DNA of 46,267 nucleotides. Source: Caedibacter sp. 38-128 (GTDB lineage: Bacteria; Pseudomonadota; Alphaproteobacteria; Caedimonadales; Caedimonadaceae). Every line of letters begins with the position of its first letter. The stretch's first letter is position 1. Shown in pieces: positions 9,192-17,793 of this stretch. The stretch spans positions 1 through 46,267 of the forward strand of contig MKUU01000036.1 in assembly GCA_001898705.1 (NCBI GenBank). The letters run 5' to 3'. The notes under the pieces are model-generated. The model had not been told where the DNA came from and searched no databases. It was given only the letters and a program-made list of their open reading frames with translations. Both the position numbers and the translations under genes were made by a program.

Positions 9192-9216
9192 AACAGGTTC
9201 AAATTATGAGCCTGTT
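9192..9216 (+). terminator. terminator of coiled-coil paralogue A
   Basis: AACAGGTTCA / TGAGCCTGTT forms a ten-pair stem with one G-U pair around a five-base loop, followed by TTCGTCTTTTT. The stem sequence and the bases just before it match the terminator after the paralogue at 13250-13281, so it was duplicated together with the gene. Confidence 0.75.
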
Positions 9217-9269
9217 TCGTCTTTTTACGCTCAATAAAGTTATGCAGACAGCCAAGCGCTTCGATTACT

Positions 9270-9908
9270 TCAGTGTTCCTTATCTTCAGTCGTTAGCATA
9301 TCTGAAAATTGATGGTTCACATCACGATGCTTACATTCATCGTTACGGATGACAATAATAAGATCCTTGAGGCGCGCCGTTTCTGAAAGTTTCCAATAAT
9401 CTCGAGCAATTTGAGGGATTTCGCAATTGGCCATTCTTCCTTCTTCGACTTCTTTTAAATATTGTGTATAACTCACTACCGCTTCTTCTTCCAGATAACC
9501 CACAAGACGATGCGCAGTTTTTGCAGAACAAATATAAAGTATCAAATAGAGGGTATAAAAAATACCTTGTACGGCTATAATAAGTAATCTCTCAAGCGTA
9601 CTCGGTTGAGCAATATGAATGAATGTCATGAGGTGCATTCTTTCATTTTCTGCTTCATCTAAAAGCTCTTTGATCCACCCATGATCATCTTCAATTTTTC
9701 TTAAAGACCTTAAATGACGTAACATACCAGCAATCATGCCAGGGATGGCGGCAACTGTCTCTAAGACAACCGCGCGATGGCCATATCTTTTTCTGAAGAA
9801 AGCGTCGGCAAATAAACGCATAAATCTTACAATGCGAAGGGCAATATGGTCTTGAATGGTTTTTGGTTTGTGGTGGACTTTTAAAGGGTATAATTCAGTC
9901 ATCAACAT
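9270..9908 (-). CDS. aox: alternative oxidase (AOX), diiron ubiquinol oxidase
   Basis: A cyanide-insensitive quinol oxidase that passes electrons from ubiquinol to oxygen without proton pumping, attached to the inner membrane. All six diiron ligands of the family are visible: Glu50 in VLETVAAIPGM, Glu89 and His92 in NERMHLMTF, a Glu of LEEEA (140-142), and Glu191 and His194 in NDECKHRD. Two hydrophobic stretches (51-67, 108-127) fit the interfacial helices. At 212 residues it is compact, as in prokaryotic members. ATG at 9900-9902 (third residue) has better spaced GAGAA than the first ATG. It stands alone between unrelated genes. AOX is patchy in bacteria. Confidence 0.9.
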   Translation of the reverse strand: MLMTELYPLKVHHKPKTIQDHIALRIVRFMRLFADAFFRKRYGHRAVVLETVAAIPGMIAGMLRHLRSLRKIEDDHGWIKELLDEAENERMHLMTFIHIAQPSTLERLLIIAVQGIFYTLYLILYICSAKTAHRLVGYLEEEAVVSYTQYLKEVEEGRMANCEIPQIARDYWKLSETARLKDLIIVIRNDECKHRDVNHQFSDMLTTEDKEH

Positions 9909-9993
9909 TTCTCATCATTTTAGAAATAATTGTGAAGCACATAAGGCCTAACACGTTATGATTACAAAGCCAAGGTTTAAATAAGGTTAAAAT

Positions 9994-10710
9994 CTAGCTT
10001 AAAATATTGCGTAGCTTTAATGCGTTATAAGGCGCATGTCCGAGTCGAGTATTATTGAAATAAAGCCAAATGTTTTCTGGTTGTGAAGTTTTTATTTTTT
10101 TGCCCCACTCTTCTAGAGCTTCTTTCTTATAATAGGCCTCATAGGTTGGATTTCCATGAAAACGTACATATAAGTCATGTTGATCAGGAATAATAATCTC
10201 TGGGACATTCATGCCACTGACACTGCAAATCGTAATGTTGGCTAATTTACATGCTTTAAAAACCTCGAGCTTCCACCAGCTGGGATGGCGAAATTCTAAA
10301 ACATTTTTATAAATAGGGTTCAACTGGAAAAGGATGTTCTCTAGATTTCTCTCTGTAAAGATAAAGCTTGGGGGCAGTTGAAATAAAAAGCAACCCATCT
10401 TTTCTTGTAAGAGGTCACATAAGGCATAAGTTTGCTTGATCCATTCTTGAGCTTCATTAAATTTTAATTTATGGGTAATCATCTGATGGGCTTTAAGTGT
10501 ATACTTAAATTCTAAAGGCGCTGCGTGATACCATTTTAAAGCTGTTTTGGTAGAAGGATATTGGTAGAAAGTACTATTAACTTCTACGGTATTAAAGTGA
10601 TTTACATAAAAATTTAAGTGATCTTGAGACTTTAATCCTAAAGGATAAAATTTTCCTATCCACTCTCGATAAGCCCATCCAGAACAACCGATATAAATAT
10701 GATTCGTCAT
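9994..10710 (-). CDS. DUF72 (YecE-like) protein
   Basis: A 238-residue DUF72 protein, a TIM-barrel family of unknown biochemical role. Family landmarks are the opening YIGCSGWAYREWIGKFYP, NTVEVNSTFYQYP, the FQLPPSF segment, YVRFHG and the closing WLYFNNTRLGHAPYNA. The length is in the family's usual range. No good Shine-Dalgarno is seen before the ATG. The small ORF at 10739-10936 lies just upstream on the same strand. Confidence 0.88.
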   Translation of the reverse strand: MTNHIYIGCSGWAYREWIGKFYPLGLKSQDHLNFYVNHFNTVEVNSTFYQYPSTKTALKWYHAAPLEFKYTLKAHQMITHKLKFNEAQEWIKQTYALCDLLQEKMGCFLFQLPPSFIFTERNLENILFQLNPIYKNVLEFRHPSWWKLEVFKACKLANITICSVSGMNVPEIIIPDQHDLYVRFHGNPTYEAYYKKEALEEWGKKIKTSQPENIWLYFNNTRLGHAPYNALKLRNILS

Positions 10711-10738
10711 AGAGGCGAATGAAAATATTTCTTAACTC

Positions 10739-10936
10739 TCATATATAACTCTGTTCTTGATCTTCCCAGATATTTAAATTAGTAAAGGATGCATCTTGAG
10801 GATCAGAATCCTTTAACTCTGAATAGCCTAGGTTATTTTCTCTTATTTCATTTGCATAGGGGTAAGTGTACCCAAGAGGCTTTGTAATAAAATATAGTGC
10901 CAAAAAAGATAATGCTGTAAGTAACACTCTGTTCAT
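10739..10936 (-). CDS. small protein with N-terminal hydrophobic segment
   Basis: A 65-residue ORF not matched to any known family. Residues 3-22 (RVLLTALSFLALYFITKPLG) would form a signal peptide or anchor, followed by a polar acidic tail. AAAGGAAC lies eight bases before the ATG, which is the main reason to accept it. It is 28 bases upstream of the DUF72 gene and may be cotranscribed with it. It is probably exported or membrane-tethered. Confidence 0.5.
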   Translation of the reverse strand: MNRVLLTALSFLALYFITKPLGYTYPYANEIRENNLGYSELKDSDPQDASFTNLNIWEDQEQSYI

Positions 10937-11318
10937 TTAAAAGTTCCTTTGTTTTATTTTAATATAAAAGGAATGGCTCAGAAGTGAGAATTTGAGAGAT
11001 TAAAAAAATTTAAACTTTTTAACGAAGGTTACCAATAAAAAACATCCAAATTTATGGCAGATGTAAAATATAAAAATTGTTGTCAGATGGTTGAAGCGTA
11101 ATTTTATATCGTTAAGTTAACCCTGTATTGTATTAAATATACTTAAAAAATGAATAGTATGTTTTGAAATAGTAATCCATATTAATTTAGAAGAAAGAAA
11201 GAAAATATAAATTTTATAACAAATATTTAATTGTTATAGTCATATTTGACAAGGTTTTTCTTATTCAGTAAATGAAATATGCAATTTTTTGGTGAAAATT
11301 AAATTTTTGAAAAAAAAG
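10937..11318. other. AT-rich intergenic region
   Basis: About 380 very AT-rich bases between two divergently transcribed genes. No ORF, tRNA or strong hairpin was found. It presumably holds the promoter of the small leftward gene and the upstream part of the promoter at 11319. Confidence 0.5.
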
Positions 11319-11346
11319 TTGACAACTCTCGTCGATAGTATATTTA
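11319..11346 (+). promoter_or_regulatory. predicted promoter of exported coiled-coil gene
   Basis: A perfect TTGACA at 11319-11324 is followed after 16 bases by TATTTA (11341-11346). An A-rich tract lies directly upstream and may act as an UP element. Transcription would start near 11353, leaving a leader of about 48 bases before the ATG at 11401. Confidence 0.5.
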
Positions 11347-11400
11347 CATAGGCATACAAGCTAAAATTTAAGACAATTTGTGTACATAAGGAAAATTATA

Positions 11401-12330
11401 ATGAAGAATTTTGCGCAAAATCCCTCTTTTTTAAAAACCCTTAGTGTTTGCATATTTTTTTCTGGTTTTGGCATAAACAATATTAAGTGCGTGGCGAGTG
11501 ATTTAGCGGAAGACTCCCACGAAGAAGTGGATGAAGGTATTAATAGCCCTTCAGCGCGTGTGGCACCCCCATCTCCAGATGTTTTTAAAGACACCCTTAT
11601 CCCGGAACCTTTAGGTTTAACTCCATTTGTTATTCCAGACCTCCAGGGGCAAGCTTTTTGGGATGAGTTAATAAGTTTAAAAGAGGACGATGCTGCTCGC
11701 GACAGGAGACTGGAAGCTGGGCAAACATCATTTATTGCAGTGACTGATTTAGTGAGTATGTTTGAAGACTATGATTATGAGGGATTAGATTTTAAGACTG
11801 CTTTATTAGCGCCGAATTTTAGGCTTGCACTCACTTTAAATAAACGCGAATTTGAAATAAAACAATATGAGGAAGCACTAGCAAATCTAGTACTATTTAC
11901 AGCTGCACAACATTGGCGTCCTTTGCAAGACAGTTTTTTTAGTCTTAACCAAGCTATCGTGTTATTTCGTGAACGTATTCTTGTTCTTGCTGAAAGAGAA
12001 AAGAAACTTATCTCTACCCTTCAACTTTTTAAGAAAAAAGGGATGAAGTGGCAGAATAAATATGATCGGTTAAAGACTGTAAAAAATAAAGATTTGAAAG
12101 CTGCCAATGAAACATTAACAAAGGAAAATACAACACTTAAAGCGCGGGTGGCTCAGCTTGAAAAAGAGGCGACTGAAAGAGATGCATTGCCTTTAGTTAA
12201 CCATGTGGTTGTGCCTGCTAAAGAAAGTTTTTCTTTATGGAGGTGGATTAAAAGCTTATTTCATAAAGCACCCAAAGAGCCAGATGAAACAACAAAACTT
12301 ATAAATTCAGATGCAAACAATGAAGTTTAA
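11401..12330 (+). CDS. exported coiled-coil protein of unknown function
   Basis: Unrecognised. From ATG 11401 (AAGGAA seven bases upstream, better than the ATG at 11380) it has 309 residues. The N-terminus looks like a signal peptide (LKTLSVCIFFSGFG). A polar segment rich in acidic residues and proline comes next, then a helical middle. A coiled coil at about 215-265 includes LKAANETLTKENTTLKARV. The C-terminus has a Trp-containing amphipathic patch (SLWRWIKSLFHKAP). The next gene follows after 13 bases, so they form an operon. It has no obvious sequence similarity to the two paralogues beyond coiled-coil character. Confidence 0.7.
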   Translation: MKNFAQNPSFLKTLSVCIFFSGFGINNIKCVASDLAEDSHEEVDEGINSPSARVAPPSPDVFKDTLIPEPLGLTPFVIPDLQGQAFWDELISLKEDDAARDRRLEAGQTSFIAVTDLVSMFEDYDYEGLDFKTALLAPNFRLALTLNKREFEIKQYEEALANLVLFTAAQHWRPLQDSFFSLNQAIVLFRERILVLAEREKKLISTLQLFKKKGMKWQNKYDRLKTVKNKDLKAANETLTKENTTLKARVAQLEKEATERDALPLVNHVVVPAKESFSLWRWIKSLFHKAPKEPDETTKLINSDANNEV

Positions 12331-12343
12331 AAAAGGAGTAAAT

Positions 12344-13213
12344 ATGATGAAAAAACAAACTATTATTTATACTGTTCTATGTGGATTGATGTCGAGCGCA
12401 TCATTTGCTTCGAGTCATAATATTGATGATCTCATGGATGAGTCAAAAGATCACTTGAGAACACCAAAAACAAAGGTGGCTGTTTCCCGAATAACAAGTT
12501 CGGATTTTACGCCTGACTCTAAGAAAATGCTTAGGCAGAAGGCAGTTAAGATGAGAGAGGAAGAAAAAGCAGAAGAAGAAGCACAAAGGAAGATTCAAGA
12601 AGAAAAAGATCGTTTAGTAAAAGAAGCTCAGGAAAAAGAACAGGCTGAAGCTGAAGCCCATGCACAAGAGATGCTTTCTTTACAAACAAAACTAAAAGCA
12701 TTAAGCGTTGCAAATGAAGGTGAATTAGAAAAACTTCGTCAAGAAAATAAGCAATTGCAGAAAGCCAAAGCTGATCTAGAAAAATCCAAACAAGATTTGG
12801 AAGAAGAGCAGACAAGGATCCAAAAAGAGATTGAGGTCAAACAAACGGAGCTTACACAAGCGGAATCCGATCTTAAAGCAGCGAAAACATCAGCAACTCA
12901 AGACGCTGAAAAAATTACACTGCTAGAGACAAGCTTAGCGAGTAAGAAGAAGCTTATAACTGTACTGGATTCGGACCTTGAAACAACTAAAACAAAATAT
13001 GCGAAAATAAGTAAAGATTTCCAGGAGACATCTCTAAGAGCGGCTAAACTAGAGTTAGATGTTGAATCTAAGGCAAAAGAGTTAATACGGACTCAAGAGC
13101 AATTAACTTCAATGAAAGACCATGTTTTTGGTGTTGCAAATTCAAATGCTTCTTCAAGTGCACCTGCACCTGTCAAGAAAAAGAATATAATGCCTGTTGT
13201 GGCTAAGAAATAG
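12344..13213 (+). CDS. exported coiled-coil protein, paralogue B
   Basis: A longer relative of the protein at 8704-9156. Start at ATG 12344 with AAGGAG seven bases upstream; an ATG at 12311 would overlap the previous gene and precede the signal peptide. The product of 289 residues has the same signal peptide pattern (MMKKQTIIYTVLCGLM). A long, highly charged coiled coil follows from about 55 to 190, and then the C-terminal 85 residues shared with paralogue A (SLASKKKLITVLDSDLETTK and HVFGVANSNAS). The tail is basic, whereas paralogue A has an acidic tail. The extra charged coil accounts for most of the length difference. Function unknown. Confidence 0.75.
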   Translation: MMKKQTIIYTVLCGLMSSASFASSHNIDDLMDESKDHLRTPKTKVAVSRITSSDFTPDSKKMLRQKAVKMREEEKAEEEAQRKIQEEKDRLVKEAQEKEQAEAEAHAQEMLSLQTKLKALSVANEGELEKLRQENKQLQKAKADLEKSKQDLEEEQTRIQKEIEVKQTELTQAESDLKAAKTSATQDAEKITLLETSLASKKKLITVLDSDLETTKTKYAKISKDFQETSLRAAKLELDVESKAKELIRTQEQLTSMKDHVFGVANSNASSSAPAPVKKKNIMPVVAKK

Positions 13214-13249
13214 AGGTTGAGCTTAATCAATATTAATGCTAACAGAGAG

Positions 13250-13281
13250 CAGGTTCAATTCTATCAAAAGAATTGAACCTG
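13250..13281 (+). terminator. terminator of coiled-coil paralogue B
   Basis: CAGGTTCAATT / AATTGAACCTG is a perfect eleven-pair stem with a ten-base loop, followed by TTTCACTGTTTTG. The bases leading into it (GGTTGAGCTTAAT to GCTAACA) match those before the terminator at 9192-9216. The two paralogous genes were therefore duplicated with their 3' ends. Confidence 0.78.
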
Positions 13282-13319
13282 TTTCACTGTTTTGTGCTAA
13301 GTTAAAATGCATTGGGACA

Positions 13320-14093
13320 ATGACGTTGAGAAAAATATTATATTGTTGGTTCTCTCTCTTATTCAATTTATGTCTTGCTCATGCGGCCACATGGGATAAT
13401 CTTCAATCCTTCAAATGGCCTACGTGTGTTATACCTCAGAATGACTGGCGCGTGGGAATTGGCATTGGTGTTGAATATCTTAATCTTGAAGCAAAAGTAA
13501 AAGATGATTTTTCACCCTTTGGTGCCGTTCAGTTTGGCGATCGAGATCAAACTCAAAAACAATTTCAAGTTGCTCCATCGCTTGAAATAGGGAAGACAAG
13601 TTGCAACGATTATTATACCGGCATTGTTGCAAGTTGGCATTATTCCAGAGCAAAAAAAGAATCAAGAGCCCCGTTAAAAAACACGACTTATTTTACGCAT
13701 CAATTTAAAATGTCTCATTATTTTAATATTTTGGCTAAGCTGGGATATAAAGTAACGCCAAAGGCAATGGTTTATCTTCTTGCGGGTCCTTCTATTGCTA
13801 AATGGTCGCACACGACAAATCAAATTAAAGTGCAGAAGTTAGTGAGTACTTTTAAGACATCTCAAACGAGTATCGGGTTGGGATTGGGGGTAGGAGTCGA
13901 ACAAGTTATTTGTAATGGTTTAGCCTTGAGCATAAATTACACACATCATTTTTATAAAAAAGTGAAAAAACGGACGTATATGGAATTTGTAGATAATCTA
14001 GGGGACGGCCCCTTCGTGCGTTCAGGTGTAATCTCTAAAAAAATAACGCCTTCTTCTGATGCAGTTGCCCTCCGTTTAACCTACTTTTTTTAA
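13320..14093 (+). CDS. outer-membrane beta-barrel protein
   Basis: The 257-residue product starts with a signal peptide (MTLRKILYCWFSLLFNLCLA, cleavage near AHA-A). Alternating-hydrophobicity strands follow, such as WRVGIGIGVEYLNLEAKV, MVYLLAGPSIAKW and IGLGLGVGVEQVI. It ends with VALRLTYFF, the terminal Phe strand recognised by the BAM machinery. It resembles small eight-stranded OMP/OmpA-like barrels, but no specific family is claimed. The in-frame ATG at 13236 lies before the terminator stem at 13250-13281 and is rejected as start. GGGACA lies just before the chosen ATG. Confidence 0.75.
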   Translation: MTLRKILYCWFSLLFNLCLAHAATWDNLQSFKWPTCVIPQNDWRVGIGIGVEYLNLEAKVKDDFSPFGAVQFGDRDQTQKQFQVAPSLEIGKTSCNDYYTGIVASWHYSRAKKESRAPLKNTTYFTHQFKMSHYFNILAKLGYKVTPKAMVYLLAGPSIAKWSHTTNQIKVQKLVSTFKTSQTSIGLGLGVGVEQVICNGLALSINYTHHFYKKVKKRTYMEFVDNLGDGPFVRSGVISKKITPSSDAVALRLTYFF

Positions 14094-14194
14094 AATGCCT
14101 TAGAGTGGCTCTAATATAAGCCGCTCAAATTTAAGTCCTTCATTTTGAGAGACTATGGTAGGCTATTCTTAAAAACGCATTTTTGAGATTAAGG

Positions 14195-14761
14195 ATGCTC
14201 CCACTTAAACCCTTTTATTTTATTCGTCATGGTGAGACAGAATGGAATAGGCAAGGCATCATTATGGGACAAACGGATATCCCTTTGAATGCGACCGGGA
14301 TCAAACAAGCTCACAAAGCAAAAGATATCTTAGGCCAAGAGAACTTCTCAATAATTTATACAAGCCCTCTGCAGCGCGCTTATCAAACCGCCCAAATATT
14401 AATTGATGATTTAGAGAAAGATATTGTTTCAGAAGACTTATTAAAAGAACGCTATTGGGGAGAGTTAGAAGGAGTACCGCGTGCACATGTTAAAGAACTA
14501 ATGGCTCAAGATAGGCTTTCAGATGCCGAAACTTTTGTAAATTTTGAGGCTCGTGTTTTAAAGGCATTGTGTCAAATCTTGAATACGTCTCATGTCACAC
14601 CCTTAATTGTTGCGCACAGTGGCGTTTTTATAGCGCTTACCAAGATGATGGGGTATTCGTCTCTCAGAACATCAAACTGCATTCCTTTTTTATTTAAGCC
14701 ACCTGAGCATAAAACTCATCCATGGGTTATTTGTAATTTGAGTGGTGAGGAAACTCTATAA
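14195..14761 (+). CDS. histidine phosphatase family protein (PhoE/GpmB-like)
   Basis: A 188-residue phosphoglycerate-mutase-like phosphatase. The catalytic RHGETEW (Arg11, His12) is at the N-terminus. The TSPLQRAYQTA arginine motif follows, then ERYWGELEG with the acid/base Glu, and the second catalytic His in VAHSGVF. Such proteins hydrolyse small phosphomonoesters; the substrate cannot be deduced. An upstream in-frame TTG at 14183 is possible, but ATG 14195 with GAGA about ten bases upstream gives the standard N-terminus. Confidence 0.88.
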   Translation: MLPLKPFYFIRHGETEWNRQGIIMGQTDIPLNATGIKQAHKAKDILGQENFSIIYTSPLQRAYQTAQILIDDLEKDIVSEDLLKERYWGELEGVPRAHVKELMAQDRLSDAETFVNFEARVLKALCQILNTSHVTPLIVAHSGVFIALTKMMGYSSLRTSNCIPFLFKPPEHKTHPWVICNLSGEETL

Positions 14762-14828
14762 TGAGAGAATCTTGTTGCCTTTTAAAATCAATGTTAAAGT
14801 CTAAGAGAAAAAGTAAAAGAGAGGGAAT

Positions 14829-15218
14829 ATGCTGTCTTTCAAAAACCTTCAGCAACTATATGCTTTGTTCATATGTCTCATCAGTATGATTGTCCTTTTA
14901 ATTTCTTCAGGGAATTTCTTAGATGAGCTTACGCGTCTTACTTTACCCACGTATCGGAATGCAGTGCAGCTCATTGATTTCCATTCGAATGAAGCCTATT
15001 TAAAACGTCTTTCCTTGAATAAAACTGAATTTTCAGAAGCAAAGCTTTTACCTGCTGAAAAACTGAAAGAAAAACGGCTTGAAGCTCGTCAGTACTTTTT
15101 AGATGTAGAACGTTATAGAGCGATTGAAAATCTCATAAAAACAATTCAATGGGCCTTTGTTGCTTTGGTGTTTTTTCTTATTCATTGGCGATTGTACAAG
15201 AAATCTAATTCTATTTAA
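14829..15218 (+). CDS. small protein with two membrane segments
   Basis: Unrecognised, 129 residues. Hydrophobic helices lie at about 10-29 (LYALFICLISMIVLLIS) and 106-122 (IQWAFVALVFFLIHW). A charged helical loop of about 75 residues joins them (LLPAEKLKEKRLEARQYF), so both ends face the cytoplasm and the loop is likely periplasmic. AGAGGGAAT precedes the ATG. Its TAA overlaps the ATG of the Nudix gene (TAATG), showing tight coupling. Confidence 0.7.
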   Translation: MLSFKNLQQLYALFICLISMIVLLISSGNFLDELTRLTLPTYRNAVQLIDFHSNEAYLKRLSLNKTEFSEAKLLPAEKLKEKRLEARQYFLDVERYRAIENLIKTIQWAFVALVFFLIHWRLYKKSNSI

Positions 15219-15793
15219 TGCAAACGGACCAAAAGTCAGAACGTGGTGAGAGTGTTTTGAACATTGAAAATATTGTTCGTAAAATTGACCCAATAGATGA
15301 CATAGAGAGACAACATATTAATGAAACACTTTCTTGGATTCAAAGTGGGGTACCCATTTTTCGACTTCAAAAACCCGATATCCCGAATAAGCATCTCGTG
15401 TCTTATTTTGTGCCTTTTGATGAAAAAGAAAATAAGATTTTATTAACAGCCCATAAAAAATCGGGCCTTTGGTTGCCACCAGGGGGGCACGTTGAACTTA
15501 ACGAAGATCCTCGAGAAACTGTCCGAAGGGAATGCTTAGAAGAATTAGGCTGTCCCGCAGAATTTTGGCGTACAGAACCTTTATTCTTAACATCAACGTT
15601 AACTGTAGGTCCTACTGCAGGGCACACAGATGTAAGCTTTTGGTATGTCATACAGGGACAACAAGAAGATGCTTATCAATTCAATACAGATGAATTTGAA
15701 GTTATTCGATGGTTTGGTTTTAATGAGATCCCTTATGAAATTTCAGACCCTCACATGAGGCGTTTTCTTAAAAAATTAAGTATGAAATCATAA
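15218..15793 (+). CDS. Nudix hydrolase
   Basis: A 191-residue Nudix hydrolase. The Nudix box is canonical (GX5EX7REUXEEXGU): GGHVELNEDPRETVRREC then LEELGC, preceded by GLWLPP. An extended N-terminal region of about 65 residues precedes the fold. The substrate, presumably some nucleoside diphosphate derivative, cannot be read from sequence. The start codon overlaps the stop of the upstream two-TM gene. Confidence 0.88.
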   Translation: MQTDQKSERGESVLNIENIVRKIDPIDDIERQHINETLSWIQSGVPIFRLQKPDIPNKHLVSYFVPFDEKENKILLTAHKKSGLWLPPGGHVELNEDPRETVRRECLEELGCPAEFWRTEPLFLTSTLTVGPTAGHTDVSFWYVIQGQQEDAYQFNTDEFEVIRWFGFNEIPYEISDPHMRRFLKKLSMKS

Positions 15794-15801
15794 AACGAGC
15801 T

Positions 15802-17727
15802 TTAGTGTTTATCCTCACAAATATAATAAGGCACATTAATAATAATGCGCGCTTGGTTGCGTAAGCGCTCGTTCCAAGAAAGGATACGAACAATTGCTTC
15901 TGCTGTACGGTTATGAAGTAAATTATGCCACCAACGTGCAGGAATAAATTCAGGCAGAATGAGAACAGATGAAGAGCCATTTGCCGCATCTAACTGGTGT
16001 ACATAATCAATAATGGGACGAATAATTGAACGGTAAGGAGAGGCAAGGACGATAATATCAAGGCCCCATTCGAGAGCCTCTAATTGGGATTTCGTTTGAG
16101 TCGTATCATTATGCTGAATATCCACAATAATGACTTTAACGTCTGTCGTCATTTGTCGTGCAAACCTTAAGGCTTCAAGCGTTCCTTTGTGAACTCGCGA
16201 AACAGGAACAATCACAGTCGAAGCTTTAGAATGACTAAATTTTTTGATAATAGTTTTTTCTATTGTGATGTCGACTTTAAGCTGTTTCTCAATTTCATTA
16301 TAATGATTTTTCACGCTGTAACATAAACTCACAATCATCGGTACGACGATGACAATCAAGAAAGCACCTTCAGAAAATTTGGCTTCAAAAGTTACCAGCA
16401 GCGCTATTCCTGTTAAGGCGGCTCCAAATGTATTCAACATCATTTTACAACCCATTGAAGACCAAAAAGATTGAGAGGTTTCCTTAAGACGTTGCCTCCA
16501 ATATTTGACCATTCCCATTTGACTTAATGTAAAAGCGCTAAAAACACCAATGGCGTAAAGAGGGATTAAAGCATGAAGATCACCCCTAAAGAGGAATATT
16601 AAAATGCTGGCTAAAATAGCAAGCCATAGAACCCCTTTAGAAAAGACAAGGCGGTCACCAATAGCTGACAATTGACGTGGTAACCAGCCATCTTTTGCTA
16701 AAATAGCACTTAATTTAGGGAAACCAGCGAATACTGTATTGGCTGCGAGAAATAAAATGGTTGCTGTTAAAATTTGAATCGCACGATAAAGTAAACCATC
16801 TCCCCACAGGCTGCGAGTTAACTGACTTAATAAACTTTCTGTAAGCATAGGTTTAAGGCCCAGATTTTGAGAAATAATGGTAATGGATAGAAATGTGCCA
16901 CCAAGAATGATCCCAAGCGCTAATAGAATTTGACGTGCAATTATGGAACTCGGTTTTGTAAGCATACTACCTGCATTTGCAATAGCTTCAATTCCTGTCA
17001 TAGCTGTGCATCCACCAGCAAAAGCTCGTAAGACAATAGCAAAAGTTGCAATATCTAAGAACACATCAAAAGATGGAAAAGCTTGTTTTGTGAAAGATAT
17101 GCCTGTCTTAAATAAGCCATCAATGCACAAGCAGATGATGAGGATGATAAAAGCACTTACGGGTAAAGCAACGGCATAGGCTGATTCACGAATCCCTCTT
17201 AAATTAATCCATGTTAAGAGCCAAAGACCAGAAAAGCATAGAGATAGTTTAAAGTTAAGTAGGTATGGAAAAGCAGAGCAGATTGCTCGAATACTGGCAG
17301 TCATAGAAACGGCAACGGTTAAAACATAATCAATCAGCAATGAGGAAGCCGCAACCAGCGCAAAAGGGATTCCCAAGTTGTTGCGGGCGACAATATATGC
17401 CCCTCCACCTTCTGGATAGGCTTGAACTGTTTGTCGATAAGATGCGATGAGAGCAGCCAGAACAATCACTATGGCAAAGGCAATAGGGATGGACAAAGTT
17501 AAAAGGTGACTTCCAGCTAGAGAAAGTGCAATTAAAATTTCTTCGGTTGCATAAGCGATGGAGGAAATTGCATCGACAGCCAAGAGAGGAAGGCCAAGAA
17601 AAAAACCTAAGCGTTCCCGATGTTGAACTGAACTTTTGAGAGGATGCCCAAGCAACACTGCGCGAAGACGCGCAATAGGATGTTTATCAGGTAAAACACG
17701 TTGAAAGAGAAAAGAGAAAGTTTTCAT
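15802..17727 (-). CDS. KUP/APC-type potassium transporter, KimA (YdaO)-like
   Basis: A 641-residue APC-superfamily carrier with about 12 membrane helices, followed by a cytoplasmic C-terminal domain of about 150 residues with an alpha/beta pattern (STVIVPVSRVHKGTLEALRFARQ). Along its length it resembles Bacillus KimA, a proton-coupled K+ importer. The segment LAVDAISSIAYATEE keeps the Asp and Tyr (Asp52, Tyr59) and LLIDYVLTVAVS keeps the Tyr (Tyr134) that contact the pore in KimA. It also shares YPEGGGAYIVARNNLG. Potassium import is inferred; a general amino-acid permease is the alternative. It is divergent from the UmuD-like gene. Confidence 0.8.
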   Translation of the reverse strand: MKTFSFLFQRVLPDKHPIARLRAVLLGHPLKSSVQHRERLGFFLGLPLLAVDAISSIAYATEEILIALSLAGSHLLTLSIPIAFAIVIVLAALIASYRQTVQAYPEGGGAYIVARNNLGIPFALVAASSLLIDYVLTVAVSMTASIRAICSAFPYLLNFKLSLCFSGLWLLTWINLRGIRESAYAVALPVSAFIILIICLCIDGLFKTGISFTKQAFPSFDVFLDIATFAIVLRAFAGGCTAMTGIEAIANAGSMLTKPSSIIARQILLALGIILGGTFLSITIISQNLGLKPMLTESLLSQLTRSLWGDGLLYRAIQILTATILFLAANTVFAGFPKLSAILAKDGWLPRQLSAIGDRLVFSKGVLWLAILASILIFLFRGDLHALIPLYAIGVFSAFTLSQMGMVKYWRQRLKETSQSFWSSMGCKMMLNTFGAALTGIALLVTFEAKFSEGAFLIVIVVPMIVSLCYSVKNHYNEIEKQLKVDITIEKTIIKKFSHSKASTVIVPVSRVHKGTLEALRFARQMTTDVKVIIVDIQHNDTTQTKSQLEALEWGLDIIVLASPYRSIIRPIIDYVHQLDAANGSSSVLILPEFIPARWWHNLLHNRTAEAIVRILSWNERLRNQARIIINVPYYICEDKH

Positions 17728-17769
17728 CAGACTAACAATGCTATTGATCTTATCAACTTTAAATCAAAT

Positions 17770-17793
17770 GCGTTAATGATGCAACAATAACGC
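17770..17793. promoter_or_regulatory. inverted repeat in divergent promoter region
   Basis: GCGTTA and TAACGC flank a 12-base spacer, midway between the leftward transporter and the rightward UmuD-like gene. It could be an operator shared by both. No GTTC-N7-GTTC alphaproteobacterial SOS box was found between 17728 and 17898. Confidence 0.3.

Noticed and set aside
14100-14114. Terminator after the beta-barrel gene (TTAGAG/CTCTAA)
   Set aside because: A six-pair stem with a three-base loop and no T-run is too weak.
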